Made by a program: the position numbers and the translations under genes
The notes under the pieces: model-generated
What the model was told of the DNA's origin: nothing
What the model saw: only the letters and a program-made list of their open reading frames with translations
The model's database searches: none
Shown here: positions 33,071 through 44,058 of the stretch, in pieces
How the letters are laid out: each line of letters opens with the position of its first letter
How positions within the stretch are numbered: position 1 is the first letter of the stretch
Source: Biscogniauxia marginata
Taxonomy: Eukaryota > Ascomycota > Sordariomycetes > Xylariales > Xylariaceae
Assembly (NCBI GenBank): GCA_022695795.1
Contig: MU404068.1
Span: forward strand, 62,001 to 126,000
Length of the DNA stretch: 64,000 nt
Direction: 5' to 3'

Positions 33071-34606
33071 ATGGCAACGCCGCACAGGGCACAGCTCACC
33101 AGGCACTGCGCCGAGGCAGCCAGCTCCATCCGCGGCGAGTGCGTCTCCGCAACCACGCAGCAAACTGACGGTGACAATAACAACAGCCCCTTGGCCGGCT
33201 GCGGGCCGGCCCTGGTGGATCTGCTCTCGCGGCAAGCACACCGGGTCCACAGCAGCTACCGGGAACGACGCGAGCTCGCAGCGGCGGCCGGGGGAGAGGC
33301 GCTCACGCTGAAGCGGCTGGAGGACCTCGCCTCGATCGCGTACGCCAAGTTCTACGCCTTCCTGTACAAGGACCTGCCCGTCTGCTGGCGGCAGCTCTAC
33401 ACCGACGCGCGCATCCTCAAGTTCTGCCTCCTCGTGCTGCGGTCGCCGTACGGGGCTGGATACCGCGAGGCGGCGATGACGACAGCGCAGCATGACAGTG
33501 ATGCTGATGACGACGATGGCACGCCAGACGAGCTCGTAAGGACGCTAGATCTCGCGGTGATCCTCGCCGGGGCGGCCGGCGAGCAGAGAGGACGGCGCTG
33601 GATCGACACGGCGCTGGAGCTGCTCCGCCTGGCGCACGCCGAGGCGGGCGCTTCCGCTGGCAAGGGGGCAAAGCTCGGGGAGCCTGCTCCGGAGTCGGAG
33701 GCCCGGACCTTCTCGACGGAGGAGCCCTTCGCACCGCCGGTGAAGCGCCCCGTCCGCCGCGTCGCGGCGCTCTCCATGGAGGACTTCCAGACGTACATGG
33801 ACCGGTCGGCGCCGGGGCCGGGGCCGGAGCCGTTCGTCATGCGCGGCGCGATCGACGACTGGCCGGCGCTGACGGGGGCGGCGGGGGGCCCGTGGAACCG
33901 GCCGTCGTACCTGCTGTCGCGGACGTTCGGGGGCCGGCGCCTGGTGCCCGTGGAGGTCGGGCGCAGCTACGTGGACGAGGGCTGGGGCCAGAAGCTCGTC
34001 ACGTTCGGCGAGTTCCTGCGGGGGTACATCGACCCGTCGCTATCTCCTCCTTCCCCATCCGACCCGAAGCCCACGGCCTACCTGGCGCAGCACCCGCTCT
34101 TCGCGCAGCTCCCCTCCCTGCGCGCCGACATCCTGATCCCGGACTACTGCTACACGTCCCCTCCCCCTCCGCCGGGTCCCTCCCCCTCGCCGGCGCCCCT
34201 CGACGCGCCCCTCCTGAACGCCTGGTTCGGGCCCCCGGGGACCATCACCCCGCTGCACACGGACCCGTACCACAACGTGCTGGCGCAGGTCGTCGGGCGC
34301 AAGTACGTGCGCCTGTACGCGCCTTCCGAGACGCCGCGCATGGCGGCCCGGGGCCGCGAGGCCGGCGTCGAGATGGGCAACACGAGCCGCGTCGACGTCG
34401 GGGTCGTGGAGGGCTGGGATCGTGTCGTCGAAGACGAGGACGAGGAGAGCGAAGAGGTGAGGGAGAAGGAGAAGGAGAGGTTCAGGCGGATACCGTTCGT
34501 GGACTGCATCCTGGAGCCCGGCGACGTGCTGTACATCCCCGTTGGGTGGTGGCACTACGTCAGGGGCCTGAGCGTGAGCTTCAGCGTGAGTTTCTGGTGG
34601 AATTAA
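33071..34606 (+). CDS. JmjC (cupin-like) domain protein, JMJD5-type
   Basis: Probable Fe(II)/2-oxoglutarate-dependent oxygenase of the JMJD5/KDM8-like group, which acts as a protein hydroxylase or demethylase. The start is the first ATG at 33071, giving 511 residues with no intron. The N-terminal half is helical. The JmjC part begins at about residue 240 with PFVMRGAIDDWPAL and includes WFGPPGTITPLHTDPYHN. Metal ligands are visible as His396 and Asp398 (HTD) and a distal His495 in PVGWWHYVRG. The gene is strikingly GC-rich, especially at third positions, compared with its AT-rich flanks, and so carries many long antisense shadow frames. Acidic and proline inserts lie at about 370-385 and 450-470. 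The substrate is unknown. Confidence 0.85.
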   Translation: MATPHRAQLTRHCAEAASSIRGECVSATTQQTDGDNNNSPLAGCGPALVDLLSRQAHRVHSSYRERRELAAAAGGEALTLKRLEDLASIAYAKFYAFLYKDLPVCWRQLYTDARILKFCLLVLRSPYGAGYREAAMTTAQHDSDADDDDGTPDELVRTLDLAVILAGAAGEQRGRRWIDTALELLRLAHAEAGASAGKGAKLGEPAPESEARTFSTEEPFAPPVKRPVRRVAALSMEDFQTYMDRSAPGPGPEPFVMRGAIDDWPALTGAAGGPWNRPSYLLSRTFGGRRLVPVEVGRSYVDEGWGQKLVTFGEFLRGYIDPSLSPPSPSDPKPTAYLAQHPLFAQLPSLRADILIPDYCYTSPPPPPGPSPSPAPLDAPLLNAWFGPPGTITPLHTDPYHNVLAQVVGRKYVRLYAPSETPRMAARGREAGVEMGNTSRVDVGVVEGWDRVVEDEDEESEEVREKEKERFRRIPFVDCILEPGDVLYIPVGWWHYVRGLSVSFSVSFWWN

Positions 34607-35016
34607 AAAAGAATCTCGTCATATAGCGAGGCTAGATGCAGCATGGCTGGTGCATAGATATACATTTTGTAATATGTATGGCATCGTTAAGAGTGGCGAT
34701 AACGAATAATCTATCTAACTGACATACAATATTATAACATTCACGAAAGATACGGAAGCGGAGGGTGTTAGGTGGCTTGACAGGGGGAGGAATCAAGATC
34801 CTACAGTATGCTGCTAATAATTATCTATCGCATTAATTCATCACTTCTAAGGCTCAAATAACCTACATAATGAGTTTATTCCGACCATAATCAAAAAAAG
34901 CCATGTATAACTCCCAGCGCTAGATGGTTACTTTTCCCCAGTTCTCACTCTGAAGTATAGTGAAACAGACAAATTACTACCTCCCCATGTTTTCTCATAA
35001 TACACGTAAGGTTCAA
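34607..35016. other. Convergent 3' intergenic region
   Basis: AT-rich 410 bp between the 3' ends of the JmjC gene and PRP22. Holds their presumed terminators and polyadenylation regions; nothing else seen. Confidence 0.5.
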
Positions 35017-38000
35017 TTATCCCCAGGTACCACCACCTCCACCGGACCTTCCAACCTTCCGTTGAGCGCTTAGTCTCCAGTCGTCATCTCCAGCATACTT
35101 GTTATACAGCGGCTGGATACGCTCGGCCTTCTTTCGCTTGCTGAGCTTATCGGAGGGCGCGACCTTGAAGAAGGTCGGCGCGGCCGCGACGAGCCACTTC
35201 GGCTCGATGCTCGTCGCGCAGTGCATATACTCCTTCGTGGTCATCACCAGGTTCGTGTATATCACCCATTCTGCCTGTTTGCCGAACAGCGCCGAGCTAG
35301 GGTGCAGGTAGACAGGCGTGCCCTCGACGAGTGTCTTGTACCCCTCCTGAGGATCTTTTCTCGCCGAGTTCCGGAAGAATCCAGAACATAAGGCCTGTCT
35401 GACCTTCTGGGTGTCCCGACCACAGGAGACAATATCGTGGCGATATCGGTTCATGATCTTCACTAATTGCTCGCGTACATCTCGTGCGCGCTTCATGGAT
35501 CTAGCTTGGATGAAATTCTCGAAGCACCAGGGCGCAGAATAGCCACTGTGTTTCCAAGCATTGTACACGTTGAGAAGCGTTAGGTGGTCGCCATGTGGAT
35601 CATGAAACTTCGCCTTTTTCTGATCTGCCTGACTTTGCTTTTCCTTGGGACGATAGAAAATGTTCGGCAGATTCAACATGGCAACAATGCTCAGCATTTC
35701 TTCGGAGCAGCCCATATCGATAGCCCCGATGAGGACCTTGGCTAGAGCTGGCTCCATTGGAAAGTCGGCCATCTTGCGACCAAGTCGGGTAAGCAAACCC
35801 TCCGAATCCAAACTGCCAAGGGCATAAAGCTCCTCCAAGGCTGTCAACATAGTATTGGTAGGAGGCGGGTCCATGAAGTCAAAATGGAGCAAATCGTTTA
35901 TCCCCATGGCTTTAAGCATAAGGATCGTGTAGGCTAGATTTTGACGCTGAATCTCCGGGATGGTCGCTGGAAGCAACTCGGATTGATATGCAGCCTCTGT
36001 ATAAAGGCGGAAACATTTTCCAGGGCCAGTTCGACCGGCTCGACCGGCACGCTGGTTAGCCTGGGCCTGGGAGATGGGTGTTACAATCAAAGAGTCCATC
36101 CCATGCTGGAAAACGTTCTGTTTTACAAAACCAGGGTCGACTACGTAATAGATGTGATCAATCGTAATGGATGTCTCAGCGATGTTGGTAGCAATAACAA
36201 CCTTTCTGCTGCCAGGGGGTGCAGGGTCGAAGATACGACTCTGCATTTCACTCGGTAAGGCCGAGTACACGGGCAATATGATCAGGTCGGGGACATTGGG
36301 CCCCAATGCCTTCATACGCTCGTATAGAATCTCGCAACTTGTATCGATCTCCTCTTGCCCCGTAAGAAACAAAAGAATGTCACCGGCGGGTTCTGTAAGG
36401 TGAATCTGCATGACGGTGACCAAGGCGGCGTCAAGGTAGTCGGTCTCGGGCTCCCGAGAATAAAGGATTTCTACAGGGAACGTTCTGCCTGGAATCGTGA
36501 AGATAGGGCATTCGTTGAAATAAGCCGAAAACTTATCAGCATCGAGTGTCGCTGAAGTGACAATCACTTTGAGATCGGCCCGCCGTTTAAGGGTCTTTTT
36601 CAGAAGTGCGAACAGGACATCAGTTGAGATAGTGCGCTCGTGAGCCTCATCCAACATGATGACTGAATATCTCTTCAAGTCAGGATCCATCAAGATCTCA
36701 CGCATTAGCATACCGTCGGTCATGTACTTGATTTTAGTAGACGGACTCGTGTTGTCCTCAAATCGAATAGTGTATCCAACCTCCTGGCCAAGCTCGCAGC
36801 CAACTTCTTCAGCGACGCGCTTTGCGACAGACATAGCTGCAACTCGTCGTGGTTGTGTGCAGCCGATCATACCATTATTAGCAAAGCCTGCTTCGGCCAG
36901 GTACTGCGTTACTTGTGTAGTTTTGCCAGAACCGGTCTCACCAACCACAATCATGATCTGGTTTTCCCTCATGGCTTGGATGAGTTGATCCCTGAATTTG
37001 AACACGGGAAGGCTTTCCCTCTGCTGTTTAATCGACATATTGGTTCGCCTGCCAAAAGATTGGTCTTTAGGCGCAATAGCACGCTTCCATTCCGGGACAG
37101 CATCGGATTTTGCGGCCGCTGCTTTGGCACTCCGCAAGTCGCTAGCAAATTTCCTGGTCTCTGGGTTGGACATGGGATCTTGCCACTGCGTGGAAAGATC
37201 AACCTTCGATTGTTCCTCAGCAGCGTCGACTTCTTGCTGGCGTAGCTCTTTTCGCTCCTTAGCCAACGTCGTCCCGGACATCGCTGCACGGTTTAGTGAT
37301 CCATCAGGAGCTTTCACCACTCGGATTGGCGACAGCTCTAGCGATTGCTTTGTCTGGCCGGTAAGGAATGGCGGCTCCTCTTCACGAATTTCGATATCGA
37401 CATCTTCCTCCAGCTCCATCTCGCCTTCTCCCTTGAGAGTGGCGTTATAATCGTCTTCCAGATCAGGGTAATCCGAGGCTTTGGCAACACCAGAGGCTAT
37501 GAGCTGTCGAATCTCCCAACGTTCTGGTGATGTCATCCTCTTTTTATGCTGTTTCGGCGGTCCTGTATATTCTGAAAGAGAGGCTAGGTTGTCATCAGTA
37601 CGGCCCCTAAACCCGTTTCTGCCGCCGAGAGCTTCCATGTTAGCTCCTGATTGTATCCGGGCTTGTGGTGCGAGGTCCATGCCCGTCTCCTGATCTACAT
37701 CCTTCATGGACAGCCCTATTCGGTTCGCCTCCATCTTGATAACTTTGACTTTGATTTCCTGACCCCTCGAAAGGAGGTCTGAAGGGTGGTTGACCCTCTG
37801 TCCCTGAACAAGGTTTGATATGTGTACCATCCCGTCGACTTTGCCCTTGACGCCGTGGAGGTTAACGAAGGCACCAAAATCCTTGATTCCAGTCACATGG
37901 CCATCGTAGACTTTATACAAAACTGGAGCATCGTCGGTTTCGGGTGAAGGGGGTCTTCGCAATACGTCGTCCTCATCGTCGTATTTTCGCCTTCTTTCTT

Positions 38001-38592
38001 CCTCGCCTCGGCGTCCCTTACGGCCCTGCCGCCCTCCTCGATCAAAGGAGTCATAATCGTCGTAGTCCCTTTCTCCTCGCTCCCGCGACCGGTACCTCTC
38101 CTTTCTCCGCTGTTTAGAGTCCGACGCAGTATCACCACCGGGGCTTCTTGAACGTTTCCTCGAAGATCGGTCAGTCCGCGCGTCGCGTGCCTTGCCTTCG
38201 AGACCTTCCAAAAGGGCTAGTGTATCGTCTATAGCATCGCCATCGTTTTTGTCTATCTCCTTGTCGGGTATGGCTAGGCCCTTGAAAAGTGTCTCTTTTT
38301 CTTCCAATGACCGCATTGGTTGGACATCTTCTGTCGCATTTCCCATCCCGGCCTTGAACTTTGGGTGCATGGTCCGGACTAGGCGATCTATACTCTCAAA
38401 CAAACTCTCTGGCCAGCTTGCGCCGCCCATACCAGCAAGCTTGGTCTTGAATTCGGAAAGGTTGTTGCATTCTATTCGCTGGGCGATGATGAACTCGGCT
38501 AGTGTTTTCTCGTGAATCCCTAAATGGTTTTTCAGTTCTGAGGTGACTTTTGAGACGAGGGACAGGAGCTCGAGCTCCTCGAGGTCATCCAT
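35017..38592 (-). CDS. PRP22: Pre-mRNA splicing DEAH-box RNA helicase Prp22
   Basis: Releases spliced mRNA from the spliceosome (human DHX8). A single exon of 1191 residues; the start is ATG 38592 (MDDLEELELLSLVSKV), the usual family start, although the frame stays open upstream. Order of parts: N-terminal helical region, an Arg/Ser/Glu-rich linker, an S1 RNA-binding domain (VYDGHVTGIKDFGAFVNL, about residues 234-300), and a RecA-like core with Walker A GETGSGKTTQ (about 550), DEAH box (about 647), SAT motif and QRAGRAGRTGPG. The HA2/ratchet and OB domains follow, ending in a Gly-rich tail. The S1 domain distinguishes Prp22 from Prp16, Prp2 and Prp43. It is convergent with the JmjC gene and divergent from the Sna3-like gene. 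Confidence 0.95.
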   Translation of the reverse strand: MDDLEELELLSLVSKVTSELKNHLGIHEKTLAEFIIAQRIECNNLSEFKTKLAGMGGASWPESLFESIDRLVRTMHPKFKAGMGNATEDVQPMRSLEEKETLFKGLAIPDKEIDKNDGDAIDDTLALLEGLEGKARDARTDRSSRKRSRSPGGDTASDSKQRRKERYRSRERGERDYDDYDSFDRGGRQGRKGRRGEEERRRKYDDEDDVLRRPPSPETDDAPVLYKVYDGHVTGIKDFGAFVNLHGVKGKVDGMVHISNLVQGQRVNHPSDLLSRGQEIKVKVIKMEANRIGLSMKDVDQETGMDLAPQARIQSGANMEALGGRNGFRGRTDDNLASLSEYTGPPKQHKKRMTSPERWEIRQLIASGVAKASDYPDLEDDYNATLKGEGEMELEEDVDIEIREEEPPFLTGQTKQSLELSPIRVVKAPDGSLNRAAMSGTTLAKERKELRQQEVDAAEEQSKVDLSTQWQDPMSNPETRKFASDLRSAKAAAAKSDAVPEWKRAIAPKDQSFGRRTNMSIKQQRESLPVFKFRDQLIQAMRENQIMIVVGETGSGKTTQVTQYLAEAGFANNGMIGCTQPRRVAAMSVAKRVAEEVGCELGQEVGYTIRFEDNTSPSTKIKYMTDGMLMREILMDPDLKRYSVIMLDEAHERTISTDVLFALLKKTLKRRADLKVIVTSATLDADKFSAYFNECPIFTIPGRTFPVEILYSREPETDYLDAALVTVMQIHLTEPAGDILLFLTGQEEIDTSCEILYERMKALGPNVPDLIILPVYSALPSEMQSRIFDPAPPGSRKVVIATNIAETSITIDHIYYVVDPGFVKQNVFQHGMDSLIVTPISQAQANQRAGRAGRTGPGKCFRLYTEAAYQSELLPATIPEIQRQNLAYTILMLKAMGINDLLHFDFMDPPPTNTMLTALEELYALGSLDSEGLLTRLGRKMADFPMEPALAKVLIGAIDMGCSEEMLSIVAMLNLPNIFYRPKEKQSQADQKKAKFHDPHGDHLTLLNVYNAWKHSGYSAPWCFENFIQARSMKRARDVREQLVKIMNRYRHDIVSCGRDTQKVRQALCSGFFRNSARKDPQEGYKTLVEGTPVYLHPSSALFGKQAEWVIYTNLVMTTKEYMHCATSIEPKWLVAAAPTFFKVAPSDKLSKRKKAERIQPLYNKYAGDDDWRLSAQRKVGRSGGGGGTWG

Positions 38593-39535
38593 GGCGGCGG
38601 GTTGTTGATGTGAGCGATGGGTTGTTAAATAAGGTGAGTTGGGAACGTCCCGAAATCTCCAGAAAATGGAAATAAAAAAGTAAGGTAAGTACCTAGGTAG
38701 GTAGATAGCTATGTACCTATCTAGATAGCTGCCCCACAATTTAATAAGTTACAGTCATACCAGGTACCTAAACCAATAAGAATCCTTAGGCACCACAGCC
38801 CGTACTGTAATATGGTACCCCATACGGTAAGCGTTAACTCCGATCGAGTTTTGTTCCATGCTAGGTAACATAAGAAACATGGATGTTTATATTCCGTATT
38901 GTCCATGGATCTATATTCTAGTAAACATCATCTTTATACATGGACTATAAGTAAACTACATACCTATGCAGCTCTGCTAACTAGTTCCCGACTATCTACA
39001 GCATCTTTTACTTTTTGGTTGGAACAATAATACTATACCATCAAATACTGTGTCATACATACCTGGTAGGTGTATTGGATTATGTACATGCATATTTCGA
39101 GACCAATTGGAGACAACCTAGTGATGATATGATGCATTACGCAAATTCCTGCAGCTGAGCCACTTCCACACGGCATGTGTCATGAGAAGACGCTAAGAAT
39201 GCGCCTGCCTAGAGTCGACCTGCCTGGTGTCGAACTCGCAACTAGGTAGGTAGGTAGGTTAATCATTTGGCTCCTTCCATACCTAGGTACCATTGCGTGA
39301 CGTGACGCCGATTCAGCTCGCCATTGAATGACTAGAAGGAGGTACCTACCTGCCGAAGAGGTACTCCCCTGAAATACGGGCGATCAACCAACAAACTAAC
39401 AAACCACCATCGGCCAATCTTTCTTTATCCACCAAACCTCTTATACATAACAACACCCCGAGTTCGCCGCGAAGAATCATCGCCAGAACGAACACTTGTC
39501 GACCGAACAATCATCTATATAGCCAATCATTCAAC
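38593..39535. other. Divergent promoter region PRP22/Sna3-like
   Basis: About 940 bp shared by two divergent genes. It carries several CCTAGGTA-type words (38690-38705, 39240-39290) and a short AGGT repeat at 39244-39259, and is otherwise AT-rich far from the genes. No gene is supported. Confidence 0.5.
39244..39259. repeat. (AGGT)n tetranucleotide tract
   Basis: Four AGGT units in the divergent PRP22/Sna3-like promoter region, about 280 bp before the Sna3-like start. Confidence 0.85.
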
Positions 39536-40270
39536 ATGTGCTGCGGACCAGACCTCTTCCTCGGCTTCCTAGCCATCCTCTTCCCGCCCTTAGCAGGTAC
39601 GTCATGGCTGTTTTCTTTCAAATCTCCATCTCCCATTTGCCCCCCGCAATATGTCGTTATCTTCATCTACCTGCGCGAGGTGTGCGCGTCACCCCCTTCG
39701 TGATGCCACCCAAGATACTCCAACCCAAGACGTGAGAGCTAACAAGTATAATAAATAGTCTGGGTTAAGTGTGGCATATGCTCTGCCGACTCCATCATCA
39801 ACATCCTCCTATGCCTGCTCGGCTACGTAAGTCCCACCAGCTTGCTTGCGTCTGCCTAACTTCAACTTCCATTACCTGAAGTTGCCCAGGACGCATGTAT
39901 GTACGATCCATAGAATAACTAACACCCCGACCAGATCCCCGGCCTCCTCCACGCCTGGTACGTGATCGCCAAGTTCCCCGAGGCGTACGAGTACGAGCGA
40001 GTCCCGGAGGACGGCGAGGATGGTCGCGTGACGTACATCGTTGTCCAGTCGCCGGGCGGACAACAGGCGCGTAAGCCGCAAGGCCAGCCATCTCGGCCCC
40101 ACGGCGGCATGAACTACGGCACCAACGCCAACGCCTCGTCGTCGTCGGCCCCGGCCCCTCCCGCACCCCATCATGACCACGACGGCGGCGAGGGCAGCAA
40201 CGCGGGCCCGGCCCCGCCGACCTACGCCGAGGCCGTCCACGGCGACAACAAGATCCAGACGCAGGACTAG
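39536..40270 (+). CDS. Pmp3/Sna3-family small membrane protein with PPTY motif
   Basis: Small two-helix membrane protein of the UPF0057/Pmp3 family. Exons 39536-39596, 39759-39826 and 39935-40270 encode 154 residues. The first helix is DLFLGFLAILFPPLAVW and the second INILLCLLGYIPGLLHAWYVI; the CCGPDL start is family-typical. Unlike the roughly 55-residue Pmp3, it has a hydrophilic tail of about 95 residues rich in Pro, Ser and His, ending with PPTY at 137-140. A PPxY motif in this position is the Rsp5 WW-domain ligand of yeast Sna3 and Sna4, so a role as a ubiquitin-ligase adaptor or cargo in endosome-to-vacuole sorting is inferred. Introns are GT-AG (GTACGT, GTAAGT). Confidence 0.9.
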
Positions 40271-40940
40271 GAAGCCCCTTCTCATCCTGGCAGCCCGGGT
40301 CTGGTAGGGAACCAAATCTTGTCGCCGACAAGCTTTCTAAAGTTGCGGAGGACCCTGCCGGAGCTGAGATACTGCGTATAAAGAGAGGCAGATTCAAACT
40401 TCATGCGGTTGTTTTACAGACGTCCCTGGCAAATATAAGAAGAAGAAAAACCCCCATGTTTGATGGTTCGAGAAGGCGTATAGAGGGAAACATGCTTACC
40501 TAGTCCCTTGAGCGGCACGGTCTGGAGTTATATGGATATTGTCAGTTGGCATCGTCGGGGTATTCTGGAAGCGTCATGTCTTTTTTCCCCCCCTTCATTC
40601 TTTTCATTCTTAGACCAATATCACATGTAGGACAAGCCCGTTGTAACATAAATAAAACAGTGTACAAAAGAAGTCACTACGCGCTTGGTATGTCCATTTA
40701 TCGCAGCGATCTTCTCGGTACGGTTCCAAAGTCTTTTCCTTAGGCTCGAGCGGCTCAATTTGTAGGTGACTTCTTCAATGACCCCCTTTTCCTTTTCTGT
40801 TTTTGTTTCAATCTCGTCATGGCCACTCTCGCTGTACAATCCACATAATCCACAAATGTTTGTTCCAACGCTTCATCCGCAGCCTGGCTGACTACTTGTT
40901 GCCCCTTTACTTTATGCCTCTTCCCCCTCCCCTCCTCTTT
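40271..40940. other. Convergent 3' intergenic region
   Basis: 670 bp between the 3' ends of the Sna3-like gene and the 635-residue hypothetical gene. Pyrimidine-rich near 40900-40940. No gene is supported. Confidence 0.5.
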
Positions 40941-43328
40941 CTACGTCCAGAAATAATCCCCGCCCCCGTCCTCGTCATCATCATCATTATCGGTCTTCTT
41001 CCTCCCACCACCGCCGCCGCCGCCGTTGCTCCTCTTCCTCCGCCCGTGGTAGACGCACACCCCGGTGCCGCCGGACCGGTGCCGCTTGTTGGCCGGGCAC
41101 ATGGGGCTGCTGGGCAGGTGCTCGGGCACGTCGAACTCGAAGCTCGTGGCGGCGGCGGCGACGGCCCCGGCCTCGTACGACGACGACGACGACGGCTGCG
41201 AGGCGACGGTGTGCGGCGGCGGCGGGGGCACCTCCCACCACTCCTTGCAGGATTCCTTCGTACGGTTCTTCTTCATCTTCGTCGTCGTCGTCTTTGTCGT
41301 CGTCGTTGTTGCTGTTGCTGCTGTTACGGTAGACGTCGATGTCGAGGAGGAGGGTGCCGTCGTCTTGGCCTTCTTCTTCGTTTTTGGCTTCGGCGTATCC
41401 GTATCGTCCTGGCCGTGCACGACGTCGAGATGGTGATCGTGCTCGCGGCGATGGCGATGCTCCCCGGGAGTGTGGCTGTGGCCCGACTCGTTGCTGTCGC
41501 TAGGCGGTGACTGGGGCGGCTGCCCGCGGTAGTAGCCCCGCGGCGTCGGCGTCGAGATGTCGAAGAAGAAGGAGCGCGGGCGCTGGTCGGCGGCGCCTTG
41601 GCGAAGGGGGGGCGTCCTGACGCGGATTGCCTCCTATTTTGTGTAATCTTCGGTGTCAGTAATCTTGACGTGTAAGTCACACTAGGTAGCTAGGCCCAGC
41701 AACGCGAAGACGGTAGAGGCTTGAGGATAAGGGCAGGGTGGAACTGGATCCGATGCAGTATTTTGATTTGGGTGGTCAATAAAAGAAGGGGGGAGAGAAT
41801 AGGGGGTTGTGATAACTTACGCCGCCGGGAAACTGTTCAGACCACGTATTGCAGGGTGCTACATCTAGACATTCGTCAGTAAACCAACTTGTCCTCCCTT
41901 TCTCCCTGGTTCTAATCCCTAATCCCCTTCATCACCCATCATCACACATCACCATAAAGTCCCCCTGCCAAAAAAAAAAAAGAGGCAAAAGTAGAGCAAC
42001 AACAATGACAGCAGCAGCAGCAGCATACCAAAACAGGGACCCTCGATCTCCGAGGCCGGGCTCGCCACGGGCGTCCTCCCCCGGAGGATGTCGCGTATCG
42101 AGCTCGAGATGCTCGTCTCGGACCCGCCCGACGCCTTGCGGTGGTGCCAGGGGCTCTTGCCGAAGAGCCGCATCGAGTGCTGCTTGCGCGGCGGCTTGCG
42201 GCTCTCCTCGCGCAGCAGTGACGCGACCCGGCTCATGGGCGTGTGGGGCCGGAACTGCTGGCTGAGCTGCGACCGCGCGCCCTCGATCGTCGTCGCCGTG
42301 TACGAGTCGTCGCCGCCGCCGCCGTCGCCGCCGCTGCTCCCGACTGGGCTCGGTTTCTTCGGCTTCAACTTCTGCATTTGGGAAAAAAGAATTTGGTGAG
42401 TAATGTAATCTCAAGATATATGCATGTATTACTTAACGTGTTGTATGGTGGTGGGTGGTAGGTACATGGGAAACAGTGATATGTGGTTTGCTACGGTGGT
42501 CTTTCGAACGGAGGCTCTACGTACGGGAGTTTTAGAATCCGGCGAAAGAAGCCGGTTGATGAGCGAGCGCTTGGGCTTGGTCTCCCCGTCACTTGTAGGC
42601 GTCATAAGTGCCGTCGCTGGCGAATCAGATGGCTCGTCTGTCGGAGCTGGTGTAGGCGTCTCTAGGTCCGACTCCTCCTTTGCTAGCGTAAGGGGGGAGC
42701 TAGCCAGTGTCCTGGACGACTTGAACATTGGGGTCCAGCTCTCGCTACTGTTCGTGTTCCGACGGGGGATCGGCGGCCTCTGTAGCGACTGCACATGTGC
42801 CTCTTCGGTGAGGTACGGGCTCGGTAGAGGTGGTTTTGGTAGCCTGTTCAACCACAATGAGGATACACTCTCGCTACTGTGGGCGTTGCGAGACACTGAT
42901 GGCCGTTGTAGGGACTGGACGTGTGCTTCCTCCGTTAAAAAGGGGCTAGGTAGAGGCATTTTGGGTAGCTGCTGCTGCTGTTGTTCATGAGAGTTCGAGG
43001 GTGACTGTTCCCGGGAGCCCTGTAGGTTAGTGTTTGTCGTCGTCTCGCGGCTCGAGCTGCCCTTGCCCGAGTGCTTCCGCCACTTGAAGGCCTTCATGAA
43101 CTCCTTTCCGGGAGACTCGACGACCTCCCGCTCGGCCCAGTAACCGCCCGGGAACCAGACCCACTCATACCCTTCCTTGGCTGGCCGCGGCGGGTCGATA
43201 TACGAGCTGGGCGTTGTGGGCGCGCTGGAGTAGAGTTCCCTCAGGCTCTGGCGCGCCGTGACGGCGTGGGCGAGGGTAAGGTCCGGGTTCGTCACAGTCG
43301 ATGGCAGCCTGCTGGTCGGGCCGTCCAT
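40941..43328 (-). CDS. Hypothetical low-complexity protein, 635 aa
   Basis: No known function. Four exons join in phase: 43328-42495, 42371-42029, 41858-41821 and 41633-40941. Donors are GTAGCA, GTATGC and GTAAGT; for exon 2 an alternative donor a few codons earlier is possible. The N-terminus has a Trp/Gly-rich segment (EGYEWVWFPGGYWAERE). A block reading LPSP-[FY]-LTEEAHVQSLQRP occurs twice, about 50 residues apart. The middle part is Ser/Pro/Arg-rich, with poly-Gly from (GCC)n-like repeats. The C-terminal part looks conserved (EWWEVP, then FEFDVPEHLPSSPMCPANKRH and CVYHGRRKR). A Cys/His pattern near the end could bind metal, but this is speculation. There are no membrane segments. Basic, probably nuclear. 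Confidence 0.75.
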
Positions 43329-44058
43329 ACCGGAGATGCTGCGAAGCCGCTATCGAGTGCCAGCTCTCTCCTGTGGCGGTGGCCACTCTGTAGTAGGACT
43401 GATGTCCTCATGGCTTCCGTCCATGCTGGTGCAGGCGAGGGGGGCGCAGAAGTAGGAATTAAGAAGGTTGATTCTGGAATCTACTGACATCGGACCTTGC
43501 AGAATGAGTCGAATGGCCATGATAAAGAGGTCATTGTTGAAGATTGTATGAATACGAAAGGGAGGATAAAAGTACAGGTTTCTCTTAGGGGCGGTGATCT
43601 TGAGACTAAAGATGGCCGTGGTCTCATGAGCTTAAGACAGCACTGACTTAGCAAGTACCTTCTCTACGGCTCCTTTTGAAGCCCTGCTTGTTGTATAGCA
43701 TAGAGCACCTTCTATCTTTGAGTGGTGGGACTATTTTGCAAGGGAGTTGCATACGCAGGAGTGGAACAAGCGTGGTTGATGCAGCTGGGCGCCGCTTCGC
43801 ACAAAGATTTGCCCAGGGGATACTCAGAGATTACGTATACTAAAAGTTCTCACGGCGACCCATATATGAATATACCCCGATCTTTCTTGAGAAATGGGAT
43901 TGCTAGTTTGGCTACAATAATACACACACTCTATGGCGGTTTCTTCATCGAGAGCCTGATACCCCTACCTAGGGTATACATTGACGTTAGACATTTATAG
44001 GTCGTGACCCTAACTCCGCCAATGCTGGTTATGATGTACAATGAGCTATATGCTTGCT
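43329..44058. other. Intergenic region
   Basis: Upstream of the 635-residue hypothetical gene and downstream of SUV3. Only short frames are present; no gene is supported. Confidence 0.5.

Noticed and set aside
33062..34626. Several long frames overlapping the JmjC gene on both strands
   Set aside because: They are shadows of a very GC-rich coding sequence with few stops; only the frame from 33071 carries domain motifs.
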